Positions 33,020 to 43,034 are shown, counted from the stretch's first letter. The stretch: DNA of 47,227 nt from Candidatus Endobugula sp. (GCA_020628895.1 JAHDEM010000017.1:3928-51154), one strand, 5' to 3'. Translations and numbers: made by a program. The notes: generated from the sequence alone by a model not told the origin.

Positions 33020-33658
33020 CTACAGGTGATTCAAACTCATTAATAGCTCTTCCAAACGTGCTACTGGCGAGCGCATTTCGAGTATTTCTTGTGCATGGTT
33101 AGGTTCCATTTCCAATAGGCTAAAAATCTCAAAACTAAACTGCTGCGGGTCTTTTTGTCTCCACTCAGGGCTTTGCAAGCGCCCCATTAGCTTGGGAAGG
33201 TGACTGGTAATGGCTGCAAGGCGCGTAAGAATTTTTTCTTGATATTGGCGAACCTCCGCCTCGGCAACAGGATCCTGAGGCTCGTCATTTACTGGCTCGC
33301 ATTCAGCGATAAGATACGGCAAGGTTTGGCGAATATGCGCAATACGATAGCGCTGGCGCAGATCGACCTGCAAAAACAAACGCCCATCATCCAAGGTTTT
33401 GAGCAACTCACAACGACCTGCTGAAAATATCTCCTGCGGTTTATAAGTAGCCTGATTACTCTGCAAAGCCTCCTCCACGGATTGCTCAGCCTTCGCCGCG
33501 CGCAACTGTTTTTGCGTATGGCAAATACCCAACAAACGATCATGAACAATACAATCATCCACCATTTGCCGATAACGCGGCTCAAACACATGCAAAGGAA
33601 ACACCGTATAGGGGAATACAATGCAGTTGGGTATGGGAAAGACAGCAATCTCAGTCAT
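33020..33658 (-). CDS. LON peptidase N-terminal (substrate-binding) domain protein
   Basis: A 212-residue stand-alone LON_substr_bdg protein: AVFPIPNCIVFPYTVFPLHVFEPRYRQMVDDCI at the start, then LLGICHTQ, a strand FSAGRCELLKTLDDGRLFLQVDLRQRYRI, and a helical C-terminus. It lacks the AAA+ and protease domains of Lon. Such proteins are common in proteobacteria, with an undefined role in protein quality control. Confidence 0.9.
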   Translation of the reverse strand: MTEIAVFPIPNCIVFPYTVFPLHVFEPRYRQMVDDCIVHDRLLGICHTQKQLRAAKAEQSVEEALQSNQATYKPQEIFSAGRCELLKTLDDGRLFLQVDLRQRYRIAHIRQTLPYLIAECEPVNDEPQDPVAEAEVRQYQEKILTRLAAITSHLPKLMGRLQSPEWRQKDPQQFSFEIFSLLEMEPNHAQEILEMRSPVARLEELLMSLNHL

Positions 33659-33927
33659 ATAGCTTATTCGGTGTGAAGAGCAAGTAAATTATGGCCCATA
33701 GTAATAGGCCCACAACTAACTTACGTTAGATATAAGGGTTTAGCTCACTGCCAATAGGTTAAAAAATTGCCCTAGAACCCTTGATTCAATTGATATACTT
33801 CCCCCATGAAAACGATATATGATCCAAGCTTTTACATTTCTTCAGCAGCCCTATTAAAAATATAAGCTACACTCAAATATACCAATAAATAATGTAAACG
33901 AACCGGGCTACCATAGATAGATGTAAT

Positions 33928-34275
33928 ATGATGAATACAAGCTCCAACCTCCCCCTACCTGATGACAAAAAGCTTACCGTTACCTACCGCATTGAGCCAG
34001 GCTGCCTCGGCCCCCAAGGCAGTGACCATGTTGACGCCTTCTGCCTCTTTGCCGAAGAGCGCGTTAAAGACCTAGATGCAGACTTTATCCACTGGGACAT
34101 CACCCCAAGAAACAACAAAGCACTGGCAGAAATGGAATACCACGTATCCAATAAGCGACTTAACCACGACAAAGCCGATAAATACCTGCAAGTATTTGGC
34201 AAAAGCCTCGACGAGTTTGAAGATCATATACAGGTAGAGTGTGTAAGGTTGATTAATCGTTATTTTGATCGGTAA
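33928..34275 (+). CDS. Conserved hypothetical protein
   Basis: A 115-residue acidic protein: KLTVTYRIEPGCLGPQGSDHVDAFCLFAEERVKDLDADFIHWDITPR, then YHVSNKRLNHDKADKYLQVF and IQVECVRLINRYF. The first half looks like two beta strands and a helix with conserved charged residues. No function is known to me. The Shine-Dalgarno is weak and the second Met may be the start. It is convergent with the HNH gene, with 16 bp between. The 269 bp before it hold nothing recognisable. Confidence 0.75.
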   Translation: MMNTSSNLPLPDDKKLTVTYRIEPGCLGPQGSDHVDAFCLFAEERVKDLDADFIHWDITPRNNKALAEMEYHVSNKRLNHDKADKYLQVFGKSLDEFEDHIQVECVRLINRYFDR

Positions 34276-34291
34276 GTGATAGGTGTGGGGG

Positions 34292-35263
34292 TTAACTGAG
34301 GAGTAATAAGCGCCTATGCCAATCCAAATACGTCTTTTGGCCCTCGGTCAGTAGACCTATATTTTTAGGGGCACCTTTACCAATCACCCCCATTCTCTCC
34401 ATAGAGGCTCGATCGGCAACATCCGCTAATAAGATTTCACCGTTATTTTCAAAACTGATAAACCCTTTATCAAACAAATGATCGATCGATGGGGTTAACA
34501 TAAAACCATTTTCTGGATCTAAGCGTTGCTCATTGGATGCGCTGCGCCATGGTTTAATATGACTAGCGACAAGGTGTTCTGGTTTATTAACACCGGTGAT
34601 TCTACAACGATGTTCCCTGCGTAATAACTGCGCCCTAAATTTGCCTTGCCCTCGCCGAGCACTCACTAGCGTTTCTTTCTCTGTTTTGGTTAAGTCATCC
34701 GCATAAGTGATTGCCGTTTCTATCCGGTTTTCCCATTCATTCACATTCACCTCAATCGTATTTGCCTCTCTATCGGGCTCGGCTATGTAATGACCAGAAA
34801 CCAAATCCACCGTTTGCCCATCAATTAAGCGTGCGATAGCTAAGGCTAGTGATTTATCAATTTGAAACAGGTAAGCCTGATTTCCTTTGCCGTTAGCATG
34901 CTGTATCGGCGATTTGGTAGTAGGCAGCAAATCGCGCAAGCGATCAATGTAGTTCATTGTTCGCAGCGGTTCTGCTAACTGCCGATAATTAACATCCACA
35001 CGCCAGCCTTCATCCCCCCAGTTTTCACCCGCTTTTCCAAATATTGTGGGTTTAAAAAAAGAGTAACAATGTGTTTTGGCAACCCCCACCGCCTTAATAG
35101 CCGCATGAGCATATGAAAAAATAATATCCCCTGGCTGAATATGTTTTATATACTCATAAGAAAAATGCTTTTGGCCATTTTGCTGCCTTTTAGGAGACCA
35201 CATATAACCCTCACCAACTTCATGGCGATAAGTTTGTTTTTGATTGACCCACCAGTAGTTCAT
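34292..35263 (-). CDS. EVE/PUA-like plus HNH endonuclease
   Basis: A 323-residue candidate modification-dependent restriction enzyme. Residues 1-110 (YWWVNQKQTYRHEVGEGYMWSP, IKHIQPGDIIFSYAHAAIKAVGVA) resemble the EVE/PUA-like fold that reads modified bases. Residues 210-300 form an HNH_2-type nuclease (HRCRITGV, HLVASHIKPWR, LDPENGFMLTPSIDHLFDKGFISF) with catalytic His. It is last in the leftward restriction cluster. Type IV activity is inferred from architecture. Confidence 0.88.
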   Translation of the reverse strand: MNYWWVNQKQTYRHEVGEGYMWSPKRQQNGQKHFSYEYIKHIQPGDIIFSYAHAAIKAVGVAKTHCYSFFKPTIFGKAGENWGDEGWRVDVNYRQLAEPLRTMNYIDRLRDLLPTTKSPIQHANGKGNQAYLFQIDKSLALAIARLIDGQTVDLVSGHYIAEPDREANTIEVNVNEWENRIETAITYADDLTKTEKETLVSARRGQGKFRAQLLRREHRCRITGVNKPEHLVASHIKPWRSASNEQRLDPENGFMLTPSIDHLFDKGFISFENNGEILLADVADRASMERMGVIGKGAPKNIGLLTEGQKTYLDWHRRLLLLS

Positions 35264-35414
35264 AGCGTGATGTTCTTACGTAATTATTTTTTTTCTTTAG
35301 AGTGTTTTCCGAAGCGGATTTCTATAGTCTCATCCTTTAAAGGATATATAATAGTTTTTCCCCCGTCCCAAATTGCAATGTTCTTTGGTGATTTAGCAAT
35401 AAACAATCCTTTTA

Positions 35415-35987
35415 CTACGGTTTTTTCTCATTAATTATGTATACACATTTTTTCTGGGTACAATCAGTAAAATTATTTATTGCTTTTTCTGCATCTTTAG
35501 TTCCTTGCTGATACCCTAAAAATGGTACAAGAATAACTAAAATCATAATAACAATTGTATAAAAAGAAATGCTAACGATTAAGGCAGGCGGGACAAGTGG
35601 TAATGCAATATACTGAAAATATTTGTTGTTTCTAAGATTTTCACGAATTGAAATAATATTACTTCTAAATCTATCTTCGTTCCTAAAAAGAAACACTAAT
35701 AATATACCCAAAAAATATATCGCTATCAAAAAGGTTAATATTTTAAAAACGCTCAAATTTTTGATAAGTGATAGTAAATCAGAAAAAAAATAAGTAAAAA
35801 CAACAAATGAGTTAATAAAATATTCTGAAGCTTCTTTTATAAAATATCTATTTGTAAAGCCATACACAGAAAAATAGCCCAGATCATAAAAATAACCGAT
35901 ACCATAAAACATAGGCAGCATTAAAGTAAAAGATGCTGTTATGCTTGCAACAGTGAGAAATGATAATTTATTGTTAACTTCAGTCAT
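35415..35987 (-). CDS. Multi-pass membrane protein coupled to Mrr nuclease
   Basis: A 190-residue inner membrane protein with about four hydrophobic segments (LTVASITASFTLMLPMFYGIGYF, FVVFTYFFSDLLSLI, ILTFLIAIYFLGILLVFLF, LIVSISFYTIVIMILVILVPFLG) and a soluble Cys-containing C-terminus (CTQKKCVYIINEKKP). ATG 35987 overlaps the Mrr stop by eight bases, so the two genes are translationally coupled. Base composition is far more AT-rich than the neighbours. I recognise no family. A membrane effector or anchor working with the nuclease is an inference. Confidence 0.75.
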   Translation of the reverse strand: MTEVNNKLSFLTVASITASFTLMLPMFYGIGYFYDLGYFSVYGFTNRYFIKEASEYFINSFVVFTYFFSDLLSLIKNLSVFKILTFLIAIYFLGILLVFLFRNEDRFRSNIISIRENLRNNKYFQYIALPLVPPALIVSISFYTIVIMILVILVPFLGYQQGTKDAEKAINNFTDCTQKKCVYIINEKKP

Positions 35988-36897
35988 CACTAAAATAATC
36001 CGTATCAATAGCCTTTATCTGATAAGACTCCTTAGGTGCAACACCTAAGTCATATTGCACCATTAGCTCCGCTAAACGCTTACCATCAATCAATACGACT
36101 TTCTTCTCAATCATGCCAATATATTCAAGTGCATCTTTACTAAATTGGCTGGTGGTAATAAAAACTCCTTTACGTGCCCGGCGCATTTCTAACGCACCCA
36201 CAAATGCTTGAATTTCTGGTCGTCCAACACTATTGCTGGTAAAACGTTTGGCCTGCAAGTAAATGGTTTCTAACCCTAAAGGGTCTTCATTGATAAACCC
36301 ATCAATCCCACCATCAGACGTATATTGAGTGGTTGAGCCCGATTTATCACTCCAGCCGCCGTAACCCATTTTATGCATAAGGTCGACAACAAGTTGCTCC
36401 ATAAACATCGGAGTAGAGTCTTTGACTAATTGCAAAACATCACTCGCTAAGCTGGCTTTAATTTCAGCATAAGCATTTTCTAAACGCTCGACTGGGTCCG
36501 TAGAATCATCGGCTTCATTATCATTGGTAGGTGTTAAATCAGATTTAGGTTTTACATTGTGAAACTCAACAAAATCAGCTGAGATTGCTTTTAAATACTT
36601 TACATTAATATATTCAGGCTTATCTTTTAACACTTGCAAACCTTGCTCAGTAATCTGTACGTGACTGCGGGCAGGGGATGTTAATAAGCCAGCCTTCTTC
36701 ATATAAGTTCGTGCCCAACCGCAACGATTGCGAACGACGGTCTGTTTGCCCGAAGGTAATAAGGTACGGCGCTCTTCATCAGTAACATCAAAGAAATCAC
36801 ATACCGCCTCATAGCCATCATTAAAATGATGAACATGAGTATCCGCGAGCGCATTTAAAAAAGGGCGCATACATTGTTGGAAGTCGGGTATGGGCAT
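35980..36897 (-). CDS. mrr: Mrr-type restriction endonuclease
   Basis: A 305-residue Mrr protein, the usual size. The N-terminal winged-helix Mrr_N (IPDFQQCMRPFLNAL ... GWARTYMKKAGLLTSPARSHVQITEQGLQVL) is followed by the Mrr_cat nuclease with MGYGG, YTSDGGIDGFINEDPLGLETIYLQAKR, giving the D-Q-K catalytic triad. RKGVFITTSQFSKDALEYIG is the family C-terminus. Mrr cuts DNA with methylated or foreign modification. Here it is coupled to a membrane protein, which is not the E. coli arrangement. Confidence 0.95.
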   Translation of the reverse strand: MPIPDFQQCMRPFLNALADTHVHHFNDGYEAVCDFFDVTDEERRTLLPSGKQTVVRNRCGWARTYMKKAGLLTSPARSHVQITEQGLQVLKDKPEYINVKYLKAISADFVEFHNVKPKSDLTPTNDNEADDSTDPVERLENAYAEIKASLASDVLQLVKDSTPMFMEQLVVDLMHKMGYGGWSDKSGSTTQYTSDGGIDGFINEDPLGLETIYLQAKRFTSNSVGRPEIQAFVGALEMRRARKGVFITTSQFSKDALEYIGMIEKKVVLIDGKRLAELMVQYDLGVAPKESYQIKAIDTDYFSDD

Positions 36898-37052
36898 AGC
36901 TAGTCCTTTTAGATGTCGAATAAACGGAGTTATTTTTCCATATTTATTTAAAGGATGTTTGCTGATATTGGTTTCTGTGCCAGGATTGCACTAAATATAG
37001 AGTATGGATACTAATATTTAGCTCATAAGCAAAATAAAGTGAATTACTAAGT

Positions 37053-38456
37053 TCACAACTTTTGTTTGGATAGCGAATTATTTTTCACACGCTCAACAAT
37101 CGAATGCATTTCAGATTGTAACTCTAATAGTTCCGCCTCTAATGATCGTTGACGCTCTAGTAATTCTGATAATGGCTTTAGCTGAATGTTATGTTCTTCT
37201 TGAATATAGCGAGAAACCTCCAAGCTATATCCTGATGCTTCAATTTCATCTAAGCTAACCAAACGAGACCTAGATTTAACGGTCTTTCTATTTTGGTAGT
37301 AGCTTGTGATTGTTTCTATATGGCGTTCTGAAATTTTATTTTTATTTTTACCTTTTTCATAAATATCATTGGCATTAATAAACAATATATCCGTATTGCT
37401 TTTGTCTTTTTTGATGATAAGTATATTGGTGCTGATATCGGTATGAAAAAACAAGTTAGCAGGTAAGGAAATGACTGCATCAATTAACCCAGCGTGAATA
37501 ATATTGGCTCTTATTTCTTGTTCTTTTTTTCTATTTAAAGCGCCATTTGAAACCATGATGGCTGCTCGGCCATTAGCATTAAGTGACGCAATGATATGTT
37601 GTATAAAGGCATAATCAGCATTGTTATCTGGTGGTGTGCCAAAAGCAAATTTAGCATCATCAAGGCTTTTCTCATGCTTATCTCTTCGCCATGATTTCAT
37701 ACTAAATGGTGGGTTGCTAAGTACATAGTCATAGGTTTTTTCTGTAAGAGCATTCAAACAGTCTGTTTGATGAATAACACCTTCAGTTTCTCCATGAATA
37801 GCCATATTAAGTCTAGCAAGTGCACACGGCTGATAGTTAATATCTTCGCCAGTTATTTTTAATGCTGTCTTTCCACCATCATTTTTCTTGATAGTATTAA
37901 TTGCCTCTGAGAGGAAATTAGCTGAACCACAAGTAGGGTCGTAAATGGACTTTTTGTTTTCTGGTTGAAGTAGTTTTACTAACAATTTACAGATAGCGTT
38001 AGGCGTATAGCGTTCTTTACTCTCTTGATGCATAGCATCGATTAGGTTGCTAAAAGCCGTTTGGTAAATGTCTACCGGAGCTTCTTCAAAAGGTAGAGAC
38101 TGCAAATTTTTCAATAAGCTATACAGCTCCTGTTGCCATGCTGATCTTTCACCCCATAAGCGGGATTCAAAATCTACCAATGATAGTATATTATCGAATA
38201 CGGGAGAATTATCTCTTTGGATACTAAGCCACGCTAGCATAATACGTGCATCTAAATGTTCTTTACCATGAGATAATAAGGATTGGATTGTCGCATTTTC
38301 AGCGACCTTATAAGGATGGTTGGGTGACGATAAAAACCGCATAATATACAGTACTAAAAAGAGTTCTCGGCAATCATTAGTCGGGCTATATTCACTCAGT
38401 TCTGTAAAGCAAGTGAATAATCGATGATCAATATCACGTTGATAGTCAGTGCTCAT
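37053..38456 (-). CDS. Type I-like N6-adenine methylase (HsdM-like), operon with HsdS
   Basis: A 467-residue adenine methylase. Motif I is DPTCGSANFLSEAI (AdoMet binding) and motif IV NPPFSMKSW (catalytic NPPF). VMVSNGALNRKKEQEIRANI follows, and the C-terminal 70 residues form a coiled coil that contacts HsdS. It is shorter than most HsdM and distinct from the broken hsdM at 45480-47169. Its ATG overlaps the hsdS stop (ATGA). No intact hsdR belongs to it nearby, so it may only methylate, or borrow a partner. Confidence 0.9.
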   Translation of the reverse strand: MSTDYQRDIDHRLFTCFTELSEYSPTNDCRELFLVLYIMRFLSSPNHPYKVAENATIQSLLSHGKEHLDARIMLAWLSIQRDNSPVFDNILSLVDFESRLWGERSAWQQELYSLLKNLQSLPFEEAPVDIYQTAFSNLIDAMHQESKERYTPNAICKLLVKLLQPENKKSIYDPTCGSANFLSEAINTIKKNDGGKTALKITGEDINYQPCALARLNMAIHGETEGVIHQTDCLNALTEKTYDYVLSNPPFSMKSWRRDKHEKSLDDAKFAFGTPPDNNADYAFIQHIIASLNANGRAAIMVSNGALNRKKEQEIRANIIHAGLIDAVISLPANLFFHTDISTNILIIKKDKSNTDILFINANDIYEKGKNKNKISERHIETITSYYQNRKTVKSRSRLVSLDEIEASGYSLEVSRYIQEEHNIQLKPLSELLERQRSLEAELLELQSEMHSIVERVKNNSLSKQKL

Positions 38457-39052
38457 ACCTCACCTCCTTGATCGATTACATCTAAACATAAACGCTCGGC
38501 CAACTCTTCGCCCTTACTTAATAATTGCTCTAAAGCGTGCTGTCGTTTATACCAATTTTGTTGAATAGTAATAATATCTTCTTGCTGCTCTATAGAGGGT
38601 AAATCAACTAATAGTTTTGACAAGCTAGTGCGGTTGATCGATGACATGGTTGATCCTGAAGAGCTGATAGAGTTTAGGGCGTGTTGGCCTATGGGAGAAT
38701 TAAAATACCACAGTAAATATTCTGGTCTAACTTTAGATGAAGTCGTGCGTATGATGGCTATCTGGTTTGGTGCTGTAACCAAGGTATCTGGATTCTCAAT
38801 ACCGAATAATGCCATTTCATAACGGCTGCCTCTTAGGGGAAGCAGCAAGTCACCCATCTGTACTTGTACTTTTAGTTTATCTTGGCTGGTATTGGCGTAG
38901 GCCAGGTGGTCGGTAGTGATTATCACACCTTTCTGCACATCGCGTATTTGTATTAGCTTAATATTACTGGGGGCGCTTGTTTCGGCTTTGCTACGAAACG
39001 TTTGCCCTAGCCCTATAGTAACAATATCGGCCAATAAAACTTTACTACTCAT
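38453..39052 (-). CDS. Single-TRD HsdS-like specificity subunit
   Basis: A 199-residue protein, about half an ordinary HsdS. It has one target-recognition domain (LADIVTIGLGQTFRSKAETSAPSNIKLIQIRD, MGDLLLPLRGSRYEMALFG, YLLWYFNSPIGQHALNSISSSGSTMSSINRTSLSKLLVDLPS) followed by one conserved helix (EQQEDIITIQQNWYKRQHALEQLL). Half-size HsdS proteins dimerise to read a palindromic bipartite site. ATG 39052 overlaps the previous gene by eight bases; an upstream in-frame Met is unlikely. It is coupled to the methylase. Confidence 0.85.
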   Translation of the reverse strand: MSSKVLLADIVTIGLGQTFRSKAETSAPSNIKLIQIRDVQKGVIITTDHLAYANTSQDKLKVQVQMGDLLLPLRGSRYEMALFGIENPDTLVTAPNQIAIIRTTSSKVRPEYLLWYFNSPIGQHALNSISSSGSTMSSINRTSLSKLLVDLPSIEQQEDIITIQQNWYKRQHALEQLLSKGEELAERLCLDVIDQGGEV

Positions 39053-39242
39053 TATTGTTCTCGCTATGCATACCCTGTTTATCAATCTCAACTTGATAAT
39101 GACGGGTTTCTTTATATCCGGTATTGGTTTCAATGGTACGTGTCATGGTGAAGTTAATGCCTGGCGCTACTAATAGCACGACCAATAAAACTAATAGGAG
39201 AGCTAACACGAGTAGTGTTTTGAATATAGCGGCATTCATCAT
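39045..39242 (-). CDS. Small single-pass membrane protein of the S-M operon
   Basis: 65 residues: one long hydrophobic helix (ILKTLLVLALLLVLLVVLLVAP-type, residues 7-27) then a soluble tail (NFTMTRTIETNTGYKETRHYQVEID...). ATG 39242 (MMNAAIF) has GAGGAGAAG upstream. Its stop overlaps the hsdS start by eight bases, so it is the first gene of the operon. I do not recognise it. It may anchor the S-M complex at the membrane; that is inference. Annotation pipelines may miss it. Confidence 0.65.
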   Translation of the reverse strand: MMNAAIFKTLLVLALLLVLLVVLLVAPGINFTMTRTIETNTGYKETRHYQVEIDKQGMHSENNNE

Positions 39243-39756
39243 AGCTCTTCTCCTCTTTTGGCTTGAATTTGCAGTATTGTCGGTTTTGCAGTTTTGGCTA
39301 TGATAGTCTTTTGCTTGATGATCTGTCAATGCAGTATTGCCGCTGCTACGCATTTTTGTTGAATTTTCCTCGGTCTTGAAGAGTTTTTGTCGTCAAAAGT
39401 TGCTTTTTGGGGAAATAGAGGGTGATAACCGCAGCATATTTGAAATGAAAAAGGCTCGATATAGAGTTTAATTTAGTTGCTAACCAGCAATTAGACGCTG
39501 TTAAAACTGATAATTAGACAGAACTATATCGGAGGAACAGATGGAATATAACACCTTTTCATTGACTCGTTTTATGGCATAAACACTATGGGTATTAAAG
39601 ATATCTAAATTTTAGAGACGCTTTAATTAAGTAAACCGTCTCTAAAGCCCATGCCCTAACAATTAGAAATTTCAGCCGTGAAAATACTGTCAAACATGAC
39701 ATCAGTTAAGAATATTGTAATGGTTGCTGCTTGCATCATATTTCCTTGGTTTTTAT
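39243..39756. other. Non-coding stretch with hairpin and mini-ORF
   Basis: TTTAGAGACG (39611-39620) and CGTCTCTAAA (39637-39646) form a perfect 10-bp stem. CGATATAG/CTATATCG lies to the left in inverted pair. On the + strand a 13-codon frame at 39541-39582 has an excellent GGAGG six bases before ATG. On the minus strand a 27-codon frame at 39656-39739 follows AAGGA. Neither has recognised homology. The stretch may be the remnant of an insertion between hsdR and the S-M operon. Confidence 0.4.
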
Positions 39757-42700
39757 TTAGGTTAATAAATCAAACACTAATCTAGCAAATCGATCTAACT
39801 TGTCAGGATTAGAAAGTAGTTGCATCATTTGGTTATTGTGGGCCTCACCGCTGTCCATCACTGCATCGCCCAAGGCTCTACGGAAGTCGCCAACTAACGC
39901 TTGCTCCGCTGTATTGTTAGCAATTTACTGTAATACGGCATCATTCTCACTGATTTTGTCGCGAATGGTGTAAGCGTAGTTCAGCATATCGTTATCACTT
40001 AGGTTATCCGTAATAAATAACTCGTTTAAACGCGCAATAATTTGCGATAAATACTCTTCTTGTTTATCTCGCGCCTTTGCCGAACCGGCGCTATTGCCAG
40101 GCTCTAGTTCGTAGCCAGCTTCATCTTCTTTTAGTTCTAAGTGTTGTTGCTTCAGCTTTGATAAGCGGTAATGGCTTAATACTACATTACTTAAATCAAT
40201 ATCGTCTTCATTAATGATGGCTTCTCGCAACATGGGTCGTAAGTTGCGTGCATATAAACTGAGTTTTTCTAAATCTTTATCATCGTAATCTACAATTTGC
40301 GACATAAATTCATAAAAGCGTACAAAGGTGCCTAAATCTTTTTTGAATATTTCTAAGCGATCTTTTTCTTGCTTGCAGGCCTTAAAGCTGTTTTCAGCAT
40401 TAGCGAGTAGTACCGCATCGTCAATTTTTTTAGTTCTCTCATAAATATCTTTGGCATCTTTAAAGGCACTAACAGCTAACGAATAACGCTTTTGCCAGCG
40501 CTCTACCGCTGGCTTACAAATATTACCGATAGCCGCATCGCTTTTACTTTTTACAAAAAAGGCATCGCAAAACTGCTCTACCTCATTCCATGTAAAAATG
40601 CCTTCGGCTCTGAGTTTTTCAGACAGATCAAAAATAGCATTTGGATCTGAAACATCGGCTAATTCTGCTGTTTGATAGTAGGGCTGGAACGCATTAAGAA
40701 TATCTTCCGGCTCATTAAAAAAGTCTAAAATAAAGGTACCTGATGCTTCTTTACCTACAAAAGTACGGTTAAGTCGCGATAGCGTTTGTACGCATTCCAC
40801 ACCGCCTAATTTTTTATCTACATACATGGCACATAACTTAGGTTGGTCAAAACCGGTTTGAAACTTATTGGCTACAATCATTACCTGATAATCATCACTA
40901 TCAAAGGCCTTACGCATATCGCGGCCTTTTAAGTGTGGGTTCATATTCATTTCGGTAAATTGTTCACCTAGTAGCGCAGTAGCATTAGGATCTTTCTCAG
41001 AAAATGTGACCTCACCCGAGAACGCCACCATGGCATGAATTTTCTGATACCCCCTCTCGATAATATATTGATCAAAGGCAAGTTTATAACGCACGGCCTC
41101 TTTGCGAGAGCTTGTGACCACCATTGCTTTGGCTTGTCCGCCTAATAAGCCCATCACATTATGTTTAAAGTGCTCAATGATAACCCGCACCTTTTGGCTA
41201 ATATTATAATCGTGTAAGCGTACCCATTGATTCAGTTTGACTTTGGCCTTTTTACTATCCACTTCTTCATCTTGGTTTTGCATTTTCATGGCCAAGTTAT
41301 AGGCGACTTTATAATTGGTGTAGTTTTTTAATACATCCAGAATAAAGCCTTCCTCAATGGCTTGGCGCATGCTATACACATGATAAGCCTCGGGGATATT
41401 GGTTTTAGATGCGGGCTCATGGGGGTTAGGGCAACGGCCAAATAGCTCTAGTGTTTTTGGCTTGGGGGTTGCGGTAAAGGCTAATAAACTTAAGTTTTTA
41501 GAGGCGCGGCGCGATTCCAATACCGTATCAAGCACGTCATCACTACTGAGCTCTTCATCATTCGATGCACCTTCTAACATCAATACTTCTTTTAACTGGC
41601 GGGCGGTACTGCCGGTTTGTGAACTATGAGCTTCATCGGCAATCACCGCATAATTGCGCGTCTTTAGTACCACATTGTCTTCAATAGCTTTTAATACATA
41701 GGGGAAGGTTTGAATAGTGACAATAATAATTGGTTGCGAACCACTAAGAGCAGTAGCCAGCTTTTCAGATTTGGAGCCATCGCCTTCTTTGCGGTTAATA
41801 CGCCCTACCACACCTTCTACTGAGGTAAATTGAGAAATAGTTTCTTGTAACTGATCATCCAACACCGTTCTATCGGTGACCACAATCACAGAATCAAATA
41901 GCTTAGTGCCTTTATCGGTATAAATTGCGGATAACTGATGGGCAGACCATGCAATAGAATTCGATTTACCTGAGCCTGCACTATGTTGAATTAAATATTT
42001 ATGTCCCGGCCCTTCGGTACGTGCTGCATCTACCAGTTTATTTACAACATTCCACTGGTGATAACGGGGGAATATCAGTGTTTCTTTTTTATATTTGCGG
42101 CCTTCCCAATCTTCTTTTTCATCTATTTGTAAGTGCACAAAACGCGCAAGAATATTGAGTAGGTTATCGGGTAGTAGCACCTCGTTCCATAAATAATCTG
42201 TGGCATATTGGTTAATATCATCAGGGGTATCGTTGCCCGCACCACCCTCTTTCGTCCCTTTATTAAAGGGTAAAAACACCGTGTTATCGCCTTCAAGGCG
42301 GGTGCTCATATATACCTCGTACTGGCTAACGGCAAAATGCACCAAGGCACCACGCTTAAAGGTTAATAAAGGTTCGGGCTTCTTGGTGGCAGGGTCAATG
42401 GCTAAACGGGTGGTTTTATATTGGTGAATAGCCTTTTGTACATCTTGTTTAAATTCTGATTTTAGTTCTAAGGTGGCAATAGGTAAGCCATTCACAAATA
42501 ACACTAAATCAATACGCCAGGCTTTGGCTTTTTTGGGGGAAGTCTTGGCCGAATCAACGGACTCTTGTTTTAGCCACGGGCTATACACTAACTCTGGTAC
42601 CACACGGCAGCGGTTGTGCTGATAGCGAGCTAAGGTATCGGGGTTTAAATCGTGTTCGGGTTTAAACTGGCAAAGGCTAAAACGGGTGCCACGGTCTTTA

Positions 42701-43002
42701 ATTTCATGGCGTAATACACCCAGTGTACCAAAGGTACGCAGTTGTTTATCGGCGGCGTTAGGGTCCACTTTATTGAGTTGTGCGGCTACACGCTCTACAA
42801 ACTTCGCTTCGGTGTTATTAGGGTATAAGGCGCAAAATTTTTGCCATTGGGCGTCTTGTGTATCCTTAACAAAGCCTAATAGATCTTCCGTATATAAAGC
42901 CTGTTCGCGGTTATAGTGCGCAGGCTCACCGAGCAGCCAACCGTTATCCACTAGCTGCTGGATCATATTATTCTGAAAGGTCAGTTCGTTGGTTTTATCC
43001 AT
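39757..43002 (-). pseudogene. hsdR: Type I restriction subunit HsdR with in-frame stop
   Basis: The motor-nuclease subunit of a type I R-M enzyme. The first 1025 residues are intact: the nuclease core WRIDLVLFVNGLPIATLELKS, Walker A HSAGSGKSNS, DEAH in IADEAHSSQTG, and helicase motifs (MIVANKFQTGFDQPKL). A TAA at 39925-39927 stops it. In the same frame 55 more codons follow to the natural stop 39757-39759: IANNTAEQALVGDFRRALGD, then AVMDSGEAHNNQMMQLLSNP, then DKLDRFARLVFDLLT, a typical HsdR end. The stop is therefore a nonsense change (probably CAA to TAA). Function may be partly kept, since only the C-terminal S/M-contact region is lost. Confidence 0.85.
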
Positions 43003-43034
43003 AATCGCTTGCCTAATACGCTCGTTACAGGGGG

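Noticed and set aside
33807-33866. 19-codon frame before the 33928 gene
   Set aside because: No ribosome site and no sign of conservation.
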